Source: Roseomonas sp. CECT 9278 (GTDB taxonomy: Bacteria > Pseudomonadota > Alphaproteobacteria > Acetobacterales > Acetobacteraceae). Taken from it: a stretch of DNA of 64,000 nt. Below are positions 48,130 through 59,735 of this stretch, in pieces. The notes under the pieces are model-generated. The model searched no databases. It saw only the letters and a program-made list of their open reading frames with translations, and was not told where the DNA came from. A program made the position numbers and the translations under genes. The number at the start of each line of letters is the position of its first letter. Within the stretch, counting starts at the first letter, position 1. The stretch is from contig NZ_CAKKLX010000015.1 of assembly GCF_918698155.1 (NCBI RefSeq), forward strand, positions 1 to 64,000, given 5' to 3'.

Positions 48130-50502
48130 ATGAAGCCCCGCCCAGCGGCCGCGGCCCCGCCGGCACCCCCCTCCGCCACCGAGGAAGCGGCCCTGCGCCA
48201 GCGCCTGGCGGAGCGCCCCGACAGCGCCGCCGACTGGCAGCGCCTGGGCCTGCTGCTCGCGGCCGCGCGCCGCCCGGCCGAGGCCGCGCAGGCGCTGGAA
48301 CGCGCGGTCGCCGCGGGGGCCTCGGCGGCGGCGCTCGCCATTCCGCGCGCGCTGGCGCTCAGCGATGCCGGCCGCGCGGAGGACGCGGTGCAGGTCGCCA
48401 CGGAGGCGCAGCGCCGCCGGCCCAAGGATTTCGGCCTGGCCAACCTGCTCGGCGTGCTGCTCAAGCGCGCCGGCCGGCTCGAGGACGCGATCCCGCTGCT
48501 GGAGGCCGCGAGGCGGCTCGATCCCCGCAGCGTCTCGCCCTGCCAGAACCTCGGCAATGTGCTCGACCTGCTGGGCCGCCACCGGGAGGCCGCCGCGGCC
48601 TATGCCGGCGGCGTCCGCATCGCGCCGCGCGATGCGGAGCTGCACCGCCTGCACGCGCGCGCGCTGCGCGCCATGGGCGCCCACCAGGATGCCGCCGCCA
48701 GCCTGGAGCGCGCCTTCGCCATCGACCCGCGCGCGCGCGCCATCGTGTCCGACCTGGTCGGCGTGCTGGTCGACCTCGGCCAGCCCGACCGTGCGACGGA
48801 GACCATTGCCCGCGCGCGCCGCGCCAGCCCCGAGGGCGCCGCGCTGCACGACATGCTGGCCGCACGCGTCGCGCTGCGCGGCGGCGACCTGCCCGCGGCG
48901 CTCAGCGGCCTGGAGGCGGCGATCGCCGCCGACCCCACCGACGCCCACGCGCACCTGCTGCTGGCGCGCGCCCATGGCGACGGCGACCGCCGCGCCGCCA
49001 ATGCCGCCCTGCGCCGCGGCCTGGCGCTGAACCCGGGATCCAGCATCCTGACCGGCGAGCTGATCGAGAGCCTGTCGCGCAGCCGCTACGACGACGAGGC
49101 CGCGCATCTCGAGGAAGCCTACGCCCTGGCCTGCGGCGCGCTGGACGGTCCGCCCGCCGGCTGGCGCGACCATGTGAAGGCGCTGCGCACCAGCTTCCAG
49201 CGGTGCCTCGACCATGACCGGCTCGATGCCACCGGGACGCTCGCCGAATTGGCGCCGCGCTGGCTCGCGGAGGGCAGCGTCTCGCCGCTGCACTACGAAC
49301 TGGGCAATGTGCGCACGCTGGAGGAGCGCCTCGCCATCGTCGAATGGCATCGCGACTGGGGGCGGCGGCAATCCGCACGCATCCAGCCCGCCACGCCGAT
49401 GGCGATGCCGGCGCTGTCCACCGGCCGGCCGATCCGCATCGGCTTCATGTCGAGCGACCTGCGCGACCACCCGGTGTCCTATTTCGCGCTGCCGCTGCTC
49501 GAAGGCCATGACCCTGATCGCTTCGCGGTGCATTGCTATTCCTTCTATGAACGCGACCGCGACAAGGTGCAGGCGCATATCGAAGGCAAGGTCGCCGCCT
49601 TCCGCTGGTGGCCGCGCCGCCCGACCGCCGAGATCGCCGCCGGCATCGCCGCCGACGGGCTCGACATCCTGTTCGAACTGGGCGGCAGCACGGCGATGAA
49701 CCGGATCGAGGTCATGGCCCACCGCCCGGCGCGGATCGGCGCGAGCTGGCTCGGCTACCCGCATTCGGCCGGCTTCGAGCAGATCGACTGCATCCTGACC
49801 GACCCCTATATCCGCCCCGAGGATCCGCGCCTGCTGATCGAGCGCCCCTTCGAACTGCCCGAGACCTGGGTCACGCTCGGCCGGCTCGGCTTCCGCGACG
49901 AGCCGATCGATGTCGACCTGCCGGAACGCCGCCAGGGGCACCTGACCTTCGGCACGATGAACAACCCCTACAAATACACGCGCGCCTGCATCGACGCCTG
50001 GGCGGCGGTGCTGCGCGCGGTGCCCGGATCGCATTTCCTGTTCGTCCGGCCCGAGGCGCGCACGCCCGCCTTCGTGGCCAATGCGCGCGCCGCCTTCGCC
50101 GCGCGCGACGTCGATCCCGACCGGCTGGACTTCATCGGCATCCGCGGCGACCACCTGAAGCACTACAACAGCATCGACATCGCGCTGGACTCGCTGCCCC
50201 ATACCGGCGGCACGACCACCTGCGAGACGCTGTGGATGGGCGTGCCGGTGGTCTCGATGGTCGGTCCCGGCTTCGCCGAACGCCTCAGCTATTCCAACCT
50301 GTCCAATGCGGGGCTCGGCGACCTCGCGGTCCGCACCGTCGAGGATTTCGTGGCGACCGCGGCGGCGCTGGCGGAGGACCGGTCGCGGCGCTGGACGCTG
50401 CGCCACGGGTTGCGGGCCATGATGCGCGAACGGCCGCTCGGTCAGGTCGATCGGTTCGTGCGCGACTTCTACGACAAGGTGGACCATGTCGTTCGCCAGT
50501 AG
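48130..50502 (+). CDS. TPR-GT41 glycosyltransferase (O-GlcNAc transferase/SPINDLY-like)
   Basis: 790 residues. Residues about 15-330 form tetratricopeptide-type helical repeats. Residues 435-790 are the GT41 catalytic region: RIGFMSSDLRDHPVSYF with the conserved His near 445, IGASWLGYPHSAG, and the nucleotide-sugar loop SLPHTGGTTTCETLWMGVPVV near 690. Such proteins transfer a sugar from UDP-GlcNAc or a related donor to Ser/Thr (or Asn) of proteins. First gene of a four-gene operon whose other members tailor nucleotide sugars. Acceptor unknown. Confidence 0.87.
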   Translation: MKPRPAAAAPPAPPSATEEAALRQRLAERPDSAADWQRLGLLLAAARRPAEAAQALERAVAAGASAAALAIPRALALSDAGRAEDAVQVATEAQRRRPKDFGLANLLGVLLKRAGRLEDAIPLLEAARRLDPRSVSPCQNLGNVLDLLGRHREAAAAYAGGVRIAPRDAELHRLHARALRAMGAHQDAAASLERAFAIDPRARAIVSDLVGVLVDLGQPDRATETIARARRASPEGAALHDMLAARVALRGGDLPAALSGLEAAIAADPTDAHAHLLLARAHGDGDRRAANAALRRGLALNPGSSILTGELIESLSRSRYDDEAAHLEEAYALACGALDGPPAGWRDHVKALRTSFQRCLDHDRLDATGTLAELAPRWLAEGSVSPLHYELGNVRTLEERLAIVEWHRDWGRRQSARIQPATPMAMPALSTGRPIRIGFMSSDLRDHPVSYFALPLLEGHDPDRFAVHCYSFYERDRDKVQAHIEGKVAAFRWWPRRPTAEIAAGIAADGLDILFELGGSTAMNRIEVMAHRPARIGASWLGYPHSAGFEQIDCILTDPYIRPEDPRLLIERPFELPETWVTLGRLGFRDEPIDVDLPERRQGHLTFGTMNNPYKYTRACIDAWAAVLRAVPGSHFLFVRPEARTPAFVANARAAFAARDVDPDRLDFIGIRGDHLKHYNSIDIALDSLPHTGGTTTCETLWMGVPVVSMVGPGFAERLSYSNLSNAGLGDLAVRTVEDFVATAAALAEDRSRRWTLRHGLRAMMRERPLGQVDRFVRDFYDKVDHVVRQ

Positions 50503-51763
50503 GCAGCCGATGGACGGCGCCCATGCGGTGACCGCCTGCCGCGCCTGCGGCGGCACGCTCGGCGCGGTGTTCTGCGACCTGGGCGTGATGCCGGTCGCGA
50601 ACGCCTATGTGCGCCCGGAGCACGCGGCGCGGCGCGAACCCGCCTATCCGCTGCGCGCGGTGGTCTGCGACGCCTGCCGCCTGGTGCAGCTCGACACCGT
50701 GGTGGATGAGACCGGCATCTTCACCGACTACGCCTATTTCTCCTCCGCCTCCTCCACCTGGATCGAGCATGCGGCGCGCTACTGCGCGGCAATCACGCGC
50801 CGCCTGGGCCTGCATGCCGGCAGCTTCGTGGTCGAGGTGGCGAGCAATGACGGCTACCTGTTGCGCAACTTCGTCGCCGCCGGCATCCCGTGCCTGGGCA
50901 TCGAGCCCGCCGCCAATGTCGCCGCCGCGGCGCAGGCCGCCGGAATCCCGACCCAGGCGCGCTTCTTCGGGCGTGCCGCCGCCGCCGACATCCTGGCCGA
51001 GCGTGGCGGCCGGCCGGCCGACCTCGTGATCGGCAACAACGTGCTGGCGCATGTGCCCGACCTCGACGATTTCATCGGCGGGCTGGCGCTGCTGGCGGGC
51101 GCGACCGGCGTGGTCAACATCGAATCGCCGCACCTGCTCGCGTTGGTCGATGGCGTGCAGTTCGACACCATCTATCACGAGCACTACGCGTATTGGTCGC
51201 TGCTGTCGGTGGAACGCGCGCTGGGCCGGCATGGGTTGCTGCTGCACGACATCGAACACCTGCCGACCCATGGCGGGTCGCTGCGCATCCATGCCGCGGC
51301 GCGCGCGCGCGAACCAGGCGCGGCGCTGGTCGCGCTGCGCGCGGAGGAAGCGCGGCGCGGCCTGGACCACGACGCCTTCTACCGCGGCTTCGACGCCCGC
51401 GCGGCCGAGGTCGTGGCCGGGCTGCGCGCCTGGCTCGCCGAGGGCCGCCAGGCGGGGCGTCGGATCGCCGCCTATGGCGCCGCAGCCAAGGGCAATACGC
51501 TGCTGAACGCGGCCGGCGTCACGGCGGCCGACCTGCTGGCGGTGGCCGACCTCAGCCCCGCCAAGCAAGGGCGGCTGCTGCCGGGCAGCCACGTGCCGGT
51601 GGTGACGCCGCAGGCGCTGCTGGCGTTGCAGCCCGACGACATCCTGATCCTGCCATGGAACATCGCCGGCGAGGTGTCGCGGCAATTGCGCGGCGCGGGC
51701 TTCGCCGGCCGCCTCGCGACGGCGGTGCCGCGGATCGCCTACCACGACGGCGCGGCGGCGTGA
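50486..51763 (+). CDS. Sugar C-methyltransferase-like SAM enzyme
   Basis: 425 residues from ATG 50486, overlapping the GT41 end by 17 bases; ATG 50510 is an alternative. Zinc-binding Cys18, Cys21, Cys61 and Cys64 open the chain. A class I methyltransferase core follows (VVEVASNDGYLL), then a C-terminal Rossmann-like domain with AYGAAAKGNTLLN. This three-part layout matches NDP-hexose C-3 methyltransferases (TylC3-like). It would install a methyl branch on a nucleotide-activated keto-sugar. Confidence 0.83.
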   Translation: MSFASRQPMDGAHAVTACRACGGTLGAVFCDLGVMPVANAYVRPEHAARREPAYPLRAVVCDACRLVQLDTVVDETGIFTDYAYFSSASSTWIEHAARYCAAITRRLGLHAGSFVVEVASNDGYLLRNFVAAGIPCLGIEPAANVAAAAQAAGIPTQARFFGRAAAADILAERGGRPADLVIGNNVLAHVPDLDDFIGGLALLAGATGVVNIESPHLLALVDGVQFDTIYHEHYAYWSLLSVERALGRHGLLLHDIEHLPTHGGSLRIHAAARAREPGAALVALRAEEARRGLDHDAFYRGFDARAAEVVAGLRAWLAEGRQAGRRIAAYGAAAKGNTLLNAAGVTAADLLAVADLSPAKQGRLLPGSHVPVVTPQALLALQPDDILILPWNIAGEVSRQLRGAGFAGRLATAVPRIAYHDGAAA

Positions 51764-52287
51764 GGTTCGCCGCCACCGCCCTGCCGGGCGTGGTCGAGGT
51801 CCTGGCCGAGCCCGCATTCGACCCGCGCGGCGCCTTCCTGCGGTCGTGGTCGCGCGCGGAATTCGCCGCGGCCGGGATCGACTTCGCGCCGATCGAGATC
51901 AGCCTGTCCGAGAATACCCGCCGCCACACCCTGCGCGGCATGCATTTCCAGGCGGCGCCGGCCGGCGAGGCCAAGCTGGTGCGCTGCCTGCGCGGGGCGG
52001 TGCATGACGTGGCGCTGGACCTGCGGGCGGAGTCGCCGGCGTATCGGCGGTCGGTCGCGATCCTGCTCTCGGCCGAACAGCGCAACGCGGTCTTCATCCC
52101 GCGCGGCTGCGCGCACGGCTTCCTGACGCTGACCGACGACGCAGTGCTGGAATACATGATCGACGCGCCGCATGCGCCGGGGCTGGCGCGCGGCGTGCGC
52201 TGGGACGACCCGGCCTTCGGGATCGCCTGGCCGGCGGCGCCGGTGGTGATTTCGGACCGCGACCAGGGCTGGCCGGATCATGGCTGA
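51760..52287 (+). CDS. dTDP-4-dehydrorhamnose 3,5-epimerase family protein
   Basis: 175 residues from GTG 51760, overlapping the previous stop (GTGA). Cupin fold with catalytic His62 in LRGMHFQ, Asp at 84-88 in DVALDLR, and FIPRGCAHGFLTL. RmlC-type enzymes epimerise keto-sugar nucleotides at C3/C5. With the methyltransferase it suggests a branched deoxy-sugar. Confidence 0.85.
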   Translation: MRFAATALPGVVEVLAEPAFDPRGAFLRSWSRAEFAAAGIDFAPIEISLSENTRRHTLRGMHFQAAPAGEAKLVRCLRGAVHDVALDLRAESPAYRRSVAILLSAEQRNAVFIPRGCAHGFLTLTDDAVLEYMIDAPHAPGLARGVRWDDPAFGIAWPAAPVVISDRDQGWPDHG

Positions 52288-53190
52288 GCGCGTGCTGCTG
52301 ACCGGCGCGACCGGCTTTGTCGGGCGCGCGGTGGTGGCGCCGTTGGCGGCGCTGGGGTTCGAGGTTCACGCGGTGGCGCATCGCGCGTCGCCCGCCGCCG
52401 GCGCCGCGGTATGGCACCGCGCCGACCTGCTCGACGAGGCGACGGCGCGCCGCCTGGTCGCGGATGTGCGGCCCGCGCTGCTGGTCCATGCGGCCTGGTT
52501 CGTCGAGCATGGCCGCTTCTGGACCGCACCGGAGAATGAAGCGTGGCTGGAGGCGTCCACGGCGCTGGCGGCCGCCTTCGCCGAGGGCGGCGGCCGGCGC
52601 ATCCTGGGCATCGGGAGTTGCGCGGAATACGCCGATGTGGCGCAGGACGACCACGCGCCCTGGCCGGAGACGCGGCCGGTCGCCCCCGCCACGCCGTATG
52701 GGCGCGCCAAGGCTGCCTTGGCGGCGCGGCTGGCGGCGCTGCAGTCGCGCCATGGCAGGCTGGGCTGCGCCTGGGCGCGGCTGTTCCACCTGTTCGGCCC
52801 TGGCGAGGCGCCGGGGCGGCTGGTGCCCTCGGTCATGCGCGCGCTGGCGCAGGGGGGCGCGGCGGAATGTGCCTCCGGCCGGCCGGTGCGGGATTTCGCG
52901 GACATCGGGCATGTCGGGCGCGCCCTGGCGGCGGTGGCGGGCAGCGCGGTGACCGGGCCGGTCAATGTGGCGTCCGGCGAGGCCGTCGCCGTGCGGGATT
53001 TCGTGCAGACGATCGGTCGGCTGGCCGGGCGGGCGAGGTTGCTGCGGTTCGGCGCCCGGGCGGACCCGCCGGGCGAGGTGCCGGTGATGGCGGCCTGCGT
53101 GGCGCGCCTGCGGACTGAGGTGGGTTTCACCGGGCTGGCGCGGAACGAGGTGGCGCTGGCGACGCTCTGGCGGAGCGTGGTCGAGGAAAA

Positions 53191-53212
<22 letters not shown>
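52280..53212 (+). CDS. NAD-dependent epimerase/dehydratase (extended SDR)
   Basis: 310 residues. Rossmann TGATGFVG at residues 8-15, GIGSCAEYA and YGRAK supply the SDR Ser/Tyr/Lys. NVASGEAVAVRDFV is the usual C-terminal block. It starts 8 bases inside the epimerase gene and probably reduces or epimerises the final nucleotide sugar. Its last 22 bases lie inside the convergent tRNA-Thr gene. Confidence 0.85.
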
Positions 53213-53265
<53 letters not shown>

Positions 53266-53402
53266 GCCGGGCCTCGGGTGCGCCCCTGGCGGCGGCGCGT
53301 TGTCTAGGCGGATGGGCCGGCCAGCGCAAGCCCGGACTGCGGCCGCGACGCCGTCCGCGCGCCACCGCTTGCGGCGCGGCCCGTGGCGCGGGACCATGCG
53401 CC

Positions 53403-53579
53403 ATGCCCAAGGCCCCCGACACCCCGCCGAAGCCGACCCGGCCCGACGACCGTGCCGCGCGCCTCGCCGCGGCCCTGCGGGAGAATCTGAAGCGCCGCAA
53501 GGCCCAGGCCCGGGCGCGGGACGCCGCCGCCGCGACCGACCCCGCGCCCGAGGTTGCCCGCGAAAAGCCCATGGGTTAA
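53403..53579 (+). CDS. Small basic conserved-looking protein
   Basis: 58 residues from ATG 53403: a Pro/Lys-rich start, a helix RAARLAAALRENLKRRKAQARAR, and an acidic-Pro tail. Comparable short proteins next to murA/dcd are known in alphaproteobacteria. No function recognised. The helix has an Arg/Lys face, so nucleic-acid contact is possible. Confidence 0.6.
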   Translation: MPKAPDTPPKPTRPDDRAARLAAALRENLKRRKAQARARDAAAATDPAPEVAREKPMG

Positions 53580-53663
53580 TCCGGCCGCCCCAGGGCGCCC
53601 GGGGCCGCCGCGTCCGTCCGGCCCCGCCCGCCCGTCCTCGACCACTGAGGCCGCCCAAACGCC

Positions 53664-54218
53664 ATGCCCATCATGCCCGACACCTGGATCCGCCGCATGG
53701 CGACGGAACACGGCATGATCGAACCCTTCGTCGAGGCGCAGCGGCGCGAAGGCGTGATCTCCTACGGCCTGTCCTCCTACGGCTACGACGCTCGCGCGGC
53801 CGAGGAATTCAAGATCTTCACCAATGTCGACAACGCCGTGGTGGACCCCAAGCAGTTCAGCGAGGACGGCTTCGTCACCCGCCGCGGGCCGGTCTGCATC
53901 ATCCCGCCCAATTCCTTCGTGCTGACCCATACGGTCGAATACTTCCGAATCCCGCGCGACGTGCTGGTGATCTGCCTGGGCAAGTCCACCTATGCGCGCT
54001 GCGGGCTGATCGTGAACGTCACGCCGCTCGAACCCGAATGGGAAGGCCAGGTCACGATCGAGATCAGCAACACCACGCCCCTGCCCGCCAAGGTCTATGC
54101 GAACGAGGGCGTGTGCCAGTTCCTGTTCCTGCAGGGCGCCTCCCCGCCCGAGGTCAGCTACGCCGACCGGCGCGGCAAATACATGGGACAGCGCGGCGTC
54201 GCGCTGCCGAGGCTCTAG
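53664..54218 (+). CDS. dcd: dCTP deaminase
   Basis: 184 residues. Deaminates dCTP to dUTP for thymidylate synthesis. [40 protein letters not shown] and [20 protein letters not shown] (with the catalytic Glu) are diagnostic. ATG 53673 is an alternative start. murA follows after 4 bases. Confidence 0.96.
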   Translation: MPIMPDTWIRRMATEHGMIEPFVEAQRREGVISYGLSSYGYDARAAEEFKIFTNVDNAVVDPKQFSEDGFVTRRGPVCIIPPNSFVLTHTVEYFRIPRDVLVICLGKSTYARCGLIVNVTPLEPEWEGQVTIEISNTTPLPAKVYANEGVCQFLFLQGASPPEVSYADRRGKYMGQRGVALPRL

Positions 54219-54222
54219 ACAC

Positions 54223-55482
<1,260 letters not shown>

Positions 55483-55532
55483 AACCGAATCGCGATGACG
55501 AATTTCCGACGCAATCGGTGATAGACTCCCGC

Positions 55533-56240
55533 ATGGACCACCCGATTCCGACCCCGCTCTCCCCGACCACGCCCGAGGATGCCGGCCCCATCGTGCTGGC
55601 CCTGCCGAAGGGGCGCATCCTGGACGAGCTCGGCCCGGTTCTCGCCCGCGCCGGCATCGTCCCCGCCGCCGACTACGCGAACGAGAGCAGCCGCCGCCTG
55701 CGCTTTCCCACCGACGACCCGGCGCTCGATGTCATCCGCGTGCGGTCCTTCGATGTCGCAACCTTCGTCGCACACGGCGCGGCGCAGATCGGCGTCTGCG
55801 GCGCCGACGTGCTGATGGAATTCGACTACCCCGAGATCTACGCGCCGCTCGACCTCGGGATCGGGCGCTGCCGTGTCTCGGTGGCCGAGCCCGTGGCCGC
55901 GCAGCCGGACGACCCCTCGCGCTGGTCGCGCGTCACCGTCGCCACCAAATACCCCAACATCGCCCAGCGCCACTTCGCGGCGCGCGGCGTGCAGGCGGAG
56001 ATCGTGCACCTGAACGGCGCGATGGAGCTCGCGCCCTCGATGGGCCTCGCGCGCCTGATCGTGGACCTGGTGCAGACCGGATCGACGCTGAAGGCCAATG
56101 GCCTGCGCGAAGGCGAGGTGATCGCCCATGTCACCTCCCGCCTGGTGGTGAACCGCACCGCGCTCAAGACCAGGCCGGAGGCGGTCGGCGCGTGGATCGC
56201 GCGGTTCCGTGCGGCGCTGGCGGAAAGGGATGCGCGATGA
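55533..56240 (+). CDS. hisG: ATP phosphoribosyltransferase, short form
   Basis: 235 residues from ATG 55533. Couples ATP and PRPP at the entry of histidine synthesis. LALPKGRILDELGPVL, GVCGADVLMEF, VATKYPNIAQRHFAARGV and DLVQTGSTLKANGL are the HisG blocks. It lacks the C-terminal ACT-like regulatory domain, so it is the short form that normally needs HisZ, which is not in the window. Confidence 0.95.
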   Translation: MDHPIPTPLSPTTPEDAGPIVLALPKGRILDELGPVLARAGIVPAADYANESSRRLRFPTDDPALDVIRVRSFDVATFVAHGAAQIGVCGADVLMEFDYPEIYAPLDLGIGRCRVSVAEPVAAQPDDPSRWSRVTVATKYPNIAQRHFAARGVQAEIVHLNGAMELAPSMGLARLIVDLVQTGSTLKANGLREGEVIAHVTSRLVVNRTALKTRPEAVGAWIARFRAALAERDAR

Positions 56241-56256
56241 CGGGACGGCGCCACGC

Positions 56257-57549
56257 ATGAAGCAGCTCGACACGCGCACCGCGGGCTTCGAGGCCGACTT
56301 CGCCGCCCTGCTCGACGAGGCGCGCGAGACCACCGCCAAGGTCGATGGCGTGGTCTGGGGCATCATCGGCGAGGTCCGCGCGCTGGGCGACCAGGCGCTG
56401 CTCGACAATACCGCCCACTATGACGGCTGGACGCCCGCCGATGCCGCCGCGCTGCGCGTCACCGCCGCCGAGATCGACGCGGCCGATGCCTCGATCGACA
56501 CCGAGCGGCGCGCCGCGCTGAACCTCGCCGCCGAGCGCATCGAGGCGTTTCACCGCGCCCAGATGCCGCAGGACATCCGGATGACGGACGCGGCCGGGCT
56601 GACGCTCGGCATGCGCTGGGGCGCGCTCGACGCGGTCGGCATCTACGTGCCGGGCGGCAAGGCGGCCTACCCGTCCTCGGTGCTGATGAACGCGATCCCG
56701 GCGCGCGTCGCCGGCGTCGCGCGGATCGCGATGTGCGTGCCCACCCCCGGCGGCGCGCTGAACCCCCTGGTGCTGGCCGCCGCCAAGCGCGCCGGCGTCG
56801 ACGAGATCTTCCGCGTCGGCGGCGCCCAGGCGATCGCCGCCATGGCCTGGGGCACGGAATCCATCGCCCCGGTCGATCGCATCGTCGGCCCCGGCAATGC
56901 CTATGTCGCCGAGGCCAAGCGCCAGGTCTTCGGCCGCGTCGGCATCGATTCCATTGCCGGCCCGTCCGAGGTGGTGGTGATCGCCGATGCCGCCTGCGAC
57001 CCGCGCCATGTCGCGGTCGACCTGCTGGCCCAGGCCGAGCACGACGAGAGCGCGCAATCCATCCTGATCACACCCGACGCCGCGCTGGCCGAGGCTGTCG
57101 CCGCCGCGGTGCTGGCCGAGCTGCGCCACCTGCCGCGCGCCACCATCGCCGGCGAATCGTGGAACCGCCACGGCGCCATCATCCTGGTGCGGGACCTGGC
57201 GGAAGCGGCCGCGCTGACCAACCGGCTGGCGCCGGAGCACCTGCAACTCATGGTCGATGAACCGCATGCGCTGCTCGCGCAGGTGCGACATGCCGGCGCG
57301 GTGTTCCTCGGCCGCTTCTGCCCCGAGGCGGTGGGCGACTACGTCGCCGGGCCGAACCATGTCCTGCCCACCGGGCGCACGGCGCGCTTCGCCTCGGGCC
57401 TGTCGGTGTTCGACTTCCTCAAGCGCACCACCTGGGTCGCGGCGGACGAGGCGGCACTGGCGGCGGTGGGCCCGGCGGCTGTGGCGCTCGCGGAGGCCGA
57501 GGGCCTGACCGCCCACGCGCGCAGCGTGGCCTTGCGCCTGGGCGGCTGA
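56257..57549 (+). CDS. hisD: Histidinol dehydrogenase
   Basis: 430 residues from ATG 56257. Zinc enzyme for the last two steps of histidine synthesis. [35 protein letters not shown] and [10 protein letters not shown] with HLQLMVDEP are standard. Follows hisG by 16 bases. Confidence 0.97.
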   Translation: MKQLDTRTAGFEADFAALLDEARETTAKVDGVVWGIIGEVRALGDQALLDNTAHYDGWTPADAAALRVTAAEIDAADASIDTERRAALNLAAERIEAFHRAQMPQDIRMTDAAGLTLGMRWGALDAVGIYVPGGKAAYPSSVLMNAIPARVAGVARIAMCVPTPGGALNPLVLAAAKRAGVDEIFRVGGAQAIAAMAWGTESIAPVDRIVGPGNAYVAEAKRQVFGRVGIDSIAGPSEVVVIADAACDPRHVAVDLLAQAEHDESAQSILITPDAALAEAVAAAVLAELRHLPRATIAGESWNRHGAIILVRDLAEAAALTNRLAPEHLQLMVDEPHALLAQVRHAGAVFLGRFCPEAVGDYVAGPNHVLPTGRTARFASGLSVFDFLKRTTWVAADEAALAAVGPAAVALAEAEGLTAHARSVALRLGG

Positions 57550-57585
57550 TCCAGCTTCCGCGCGGCACGCGGCGCCGCGCCGCGC

Positions 57586-57614
57586 TTGACCCGGCGCGGC
57601 TGCGGGACCATCTT
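57586..57614 (+). promoter_or_regulatory. Possible promoter for infA
   Basis: TTGACC (57586-57591), a 17-base spacer and a weak CATCTT (57609-57614). It would give a leader of about 70 bases before the infA ATG. Confidence 0.3.
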
Positions 57615-57689
57615 CCGGCCGATTTCCGGCGGCGCGTCCTCGCGCTGCGTCACCCCCTGCGCGTTGCGCGCCCCAAAACACGAGGCCAG

Positions 57690-57908
57690 ATGTCGAAGGA
57701 AGACATGATCGAGTTCAGCGGCCAGGTCGTTGAACTTCTCCCCAACGCCATGTTCCGCGTGAAGCTGGACAACGAGCACCTCGTGCTCGCGCATACCAGC
57801 GGCAAGATGCGCAAGAACCGCATCCGCGTGCTGGCCGGCGACCGCGTGAATGTCGAGATGACGCCCTACGACCTGACCAAGGGCCGCATCACGTTCCGGT
57901 TCAAGTGA
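57690..57908 (+). CDS. infA: Translation initiation factor IF-1
   Basis: 72 residues, the normal length. [19 protein letters not shown] and [20 protein letters not shown] are typical of the OB-fold factor that occupies the A site during initiation. Confidence 0.97.
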   Translation: MSKEDMIEFSGQVVELLPNAMFRVKLDNEHLVLAHTSGKMRKNRIRVLAGDRVNVEMTPYDLTKGRITFRFK

Positions 57909-57945
57909 CCGGCCTGCGGCTCGGCCGCCCGAGGTAGCGCACGCC

Positions 57946-58533
57946 ATGCCGGACCAGCGCCCGGCGCTGGTGCTGGCGAGCGCCAGTCCCCGGCGCCTCG
58001 ACCTGCTTGCCCGCCTCGGGATCGTTCCCGACAGGGTCGTCGCCACCAACATCGACGAGACACCCGGCAGGCGCGAGGTCCCGCGCCCACATGCCCTGCG
58101 CCTGGCTCTCGCGAAGGCCGAGGCTGCCGCCGCGCAGGCCCCCGATGCAGTCGTGCTGGCGGCCGACACCGTGGTCGGGGTGGGTCGCCGCATCCTGCCC
58201 AAGGCCGAGACCGAGGCGCAGGCGCGCGACTGCCTGGCGATGGTGTCTGGCCGGCGCCATCGCGTGCTGACCGCGGTGGTGCTGGCGCTGCCCGACGGGC
58301 GCCGGCTGCAGCGCGTGGTGGAAAGTGCCGTGACCTTCCAGCGCCTGACCGGACAGCAGGTCGATGCCTACCTGGCGGGCGGCGAATGGCGCGGCAAGGC
58401 CGGCGGCTACGCCATCCAGGGCGCGGCGGAATCCTTCATCCGGTTCCTGTCCGGCAGCCATTCCAACGTGGTGGGGCTGCCGCTGTTCGAGACAGCGCAG
58501 TTGCTGCGGGGAATCGGATGGCTGCGGCCATAG
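57946..58533 (+). CDS. maf: Maf-family nucleotide pyrophosphatase
   Basis: 195 residues. LVLASASPRRLDLLARLGI, LAADTVVG and AGKAGGYAIQGAAESFI-type motifs are the Maf signature; family members hydrolyse non-canonical or dTTP/UTP nucleotides and affect septation. Its 3' end overlaps the RNase E/G gene by 16 bases. Confidence 0.92.
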   Translation: MPDQRPALVLASASPRRLDLLARLGIVPDRVVATNIDETPGRREVPRPHALRLALAKAEAAAAQAPDAVVLAADTVVGVGRRILPKAETEAQARDCLAMVSGRRHRVLTAVVLALPDGRRLQRVVESAVTFQRLTGQQVDAYLAGGEWRGKAGGYAIQGAAESFIRFLSGSHSNVVGLPLFETAQLLRGIGWLRP

Positions 58534-59735
58534 ACACGGCGTCGACGGGCGCGCCTTCCGGCGCGAGTTCCACGGGCGCGCCTTCCGGCGCGACCATCCT
58601 CGTCAGCGTCTCCCCCGGCGAGGTCCGCACCGCCCTCCTGCAAGGCGGCATCGTCACCGAGGCCTGGGTCGAGCGCGCCGCGCATCCGGACGGCGTCGGC
58701 GACCTCCAGCGCGGCCGCGTCACCGCCGTGGCGCCCGCGATGGCCGGCGCCTTCGTCGCGCTGGCCGGTGGCGAAACCGGCTTCCTGCCGGAAAGCGAAT
58801 CGGGCGACACGCGCCGCCCCATCGCGCAGGCGGTGAACGAGGGCATGATCCTGCCGCTGCGCGTCTCCCGCGCGGCCCAGGGCGGCAAGGGCCCGCGCGT
58901 CTCGGCACGGCTGACACCCGATGAGTTCGCGCGCGTCGCCGCGGCCCCGCACGGCGCGCCGCGGCTGGTCGCGCGCGGCGCGGATGCCGCGACACGCCTC
59001 GCGCTGCGGCACGCCAGGGCGGCGATCATCGTCGACGACCTGGCATCCGCCGCTGCCCTGCGCGGCCGGTTCGGGGACCGCGTCCGCCACCAGCACCACC
59101 CCGCCTTCGACGACACGCTGGAAGCCGCCTTCGATGAGCTCGCCGGGCCGACGGTCGCGCTGCCCGGCGGCGGCCGCCTGCTGATCCACCCCACGCCCGC
59201 GCTGGTCGCGATCGACATGGATGCCGGCAGCGCGGCCGGGGCGCGCGGGTCGGGCGCGGTGGCGGCGCTGAACCTGGCGGCGCTGCCGGTGCTCGCGCGG
59301 CAGATCCGCGCGCGCAACCTGGCCGGGCCGATCCTGGTGGATTTCGCGGGGCTGTCGCCGCGCCGGCGCGCGGCCCTCGACGAACCGCTGAAGGCGGCGC
59401 TGGCAGCGGACCCGATGGTGCGGCTGCTGGGCTTCACGAAGCTCGGCATGGCGGAACTGGTGCGCGAGCGCGTCCATCCGCCGCTGCACGAGGTGCTGGG
59501 CTGGCCGGAATCGGCGCTCACGCGCGGCCTGGCGGCGTTGCGCCGCGCCGCGCGGGAGGCCGCGGCACGGCCCGGCCGGCGCCTGGCGCTGCGCGCCACG
59601 CCCGCGGTGCTGGCGGCGATCGAGGCCGAGCCCGGCGCGCTGGCGGCCTTCACCGCCGCGGCCGGCGTCGCGCTGGTCCTGCTGCCCGACGCGACCGCGA
59701 CGCTGCCCGCCATCGAGGACGCGCCTCATGGCTGA
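58518..59735 (+). CDS. Ribonuclease E/G-family protein without zinc link
   Basis: 405 residues from ATG 58518. An S1-like domain ([20 protein letters not shown]) precedes the RNase H-like core. Of the RNase E metal site, the first Asp is kept (VAIDMDAGS) but the Asn two residues on is Asp, and the second Asp is kept (ILVDFAGL). The CPxC zinc-link that joins RNase E/G protomers is absent: [24 protein letters not shown] runs straight on. Probably a divergent RNase G-like enzyme; activity uncertain. The N-terminus holds two STGAPSGA repeats. Confidence 0.82.
   Translation: MAAAIDTASTGAPSGASSTGAPSGATILVSVSPGEVRTALLQGGIVTEAWVERAAHPDGVGDLQRGRVTAVAPAMAGAFVALAGGETGFLPESESGDTRRPIAQAVNEGMILPLRVSRAAQGGKGPRVSARLTPDEFARVAAAPHGAPRLVARGADAATRLALRHARAAIIVDDLASAAALRGRFGDRVRHQHHPAFDDTLEAAFDELAGPTVALPGGGRLLIHPTPALVAIDMDAGSAAGARGSGAVAALNLAALPVLARQIRARNLAGPILVDFAGLSPRRRAALDEPLKAALAADPMVRLLGFTKLGMAELVRERVHPPLHEVLGWPESALTRGLAALRRAAREAAARPGRRLALRATPAVLAAIEAEPGALAAFTAAAGVALVLLPDATATLPAIEDAPHG
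58545..58593 (+). repeat. 27-bp-period direct repeat at the RNase E/G N-terminus
   Basis: A 22-base block occurs at 58545-58566 and again at 58572-58593, encoding STGAPSGAS and STGAPSGAT. It lies before the S1-like domain and probably makes a flexible N-terminal tail. Confidence 0.8.

Noticed and set aside
45539-48166. 875-residue open frame on the minus strand
   Set aside because: It passes antisense through the spanin and TTT receptor genes and in another frame through the aldo/keto reductase; it is Arg/Gly/Ala-rich with no domain.
48079-50556. 825-residue open frame antisense to the GT41 gene
   Set aside because: Composition artefact; the plus-strand frame has clear TPR and GT41 motifs.
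55485-55520. Imperfect inverted repeat between murA and hisG
   Set aside because: Mismatches near the middle leave little stem; not called as a terminator.
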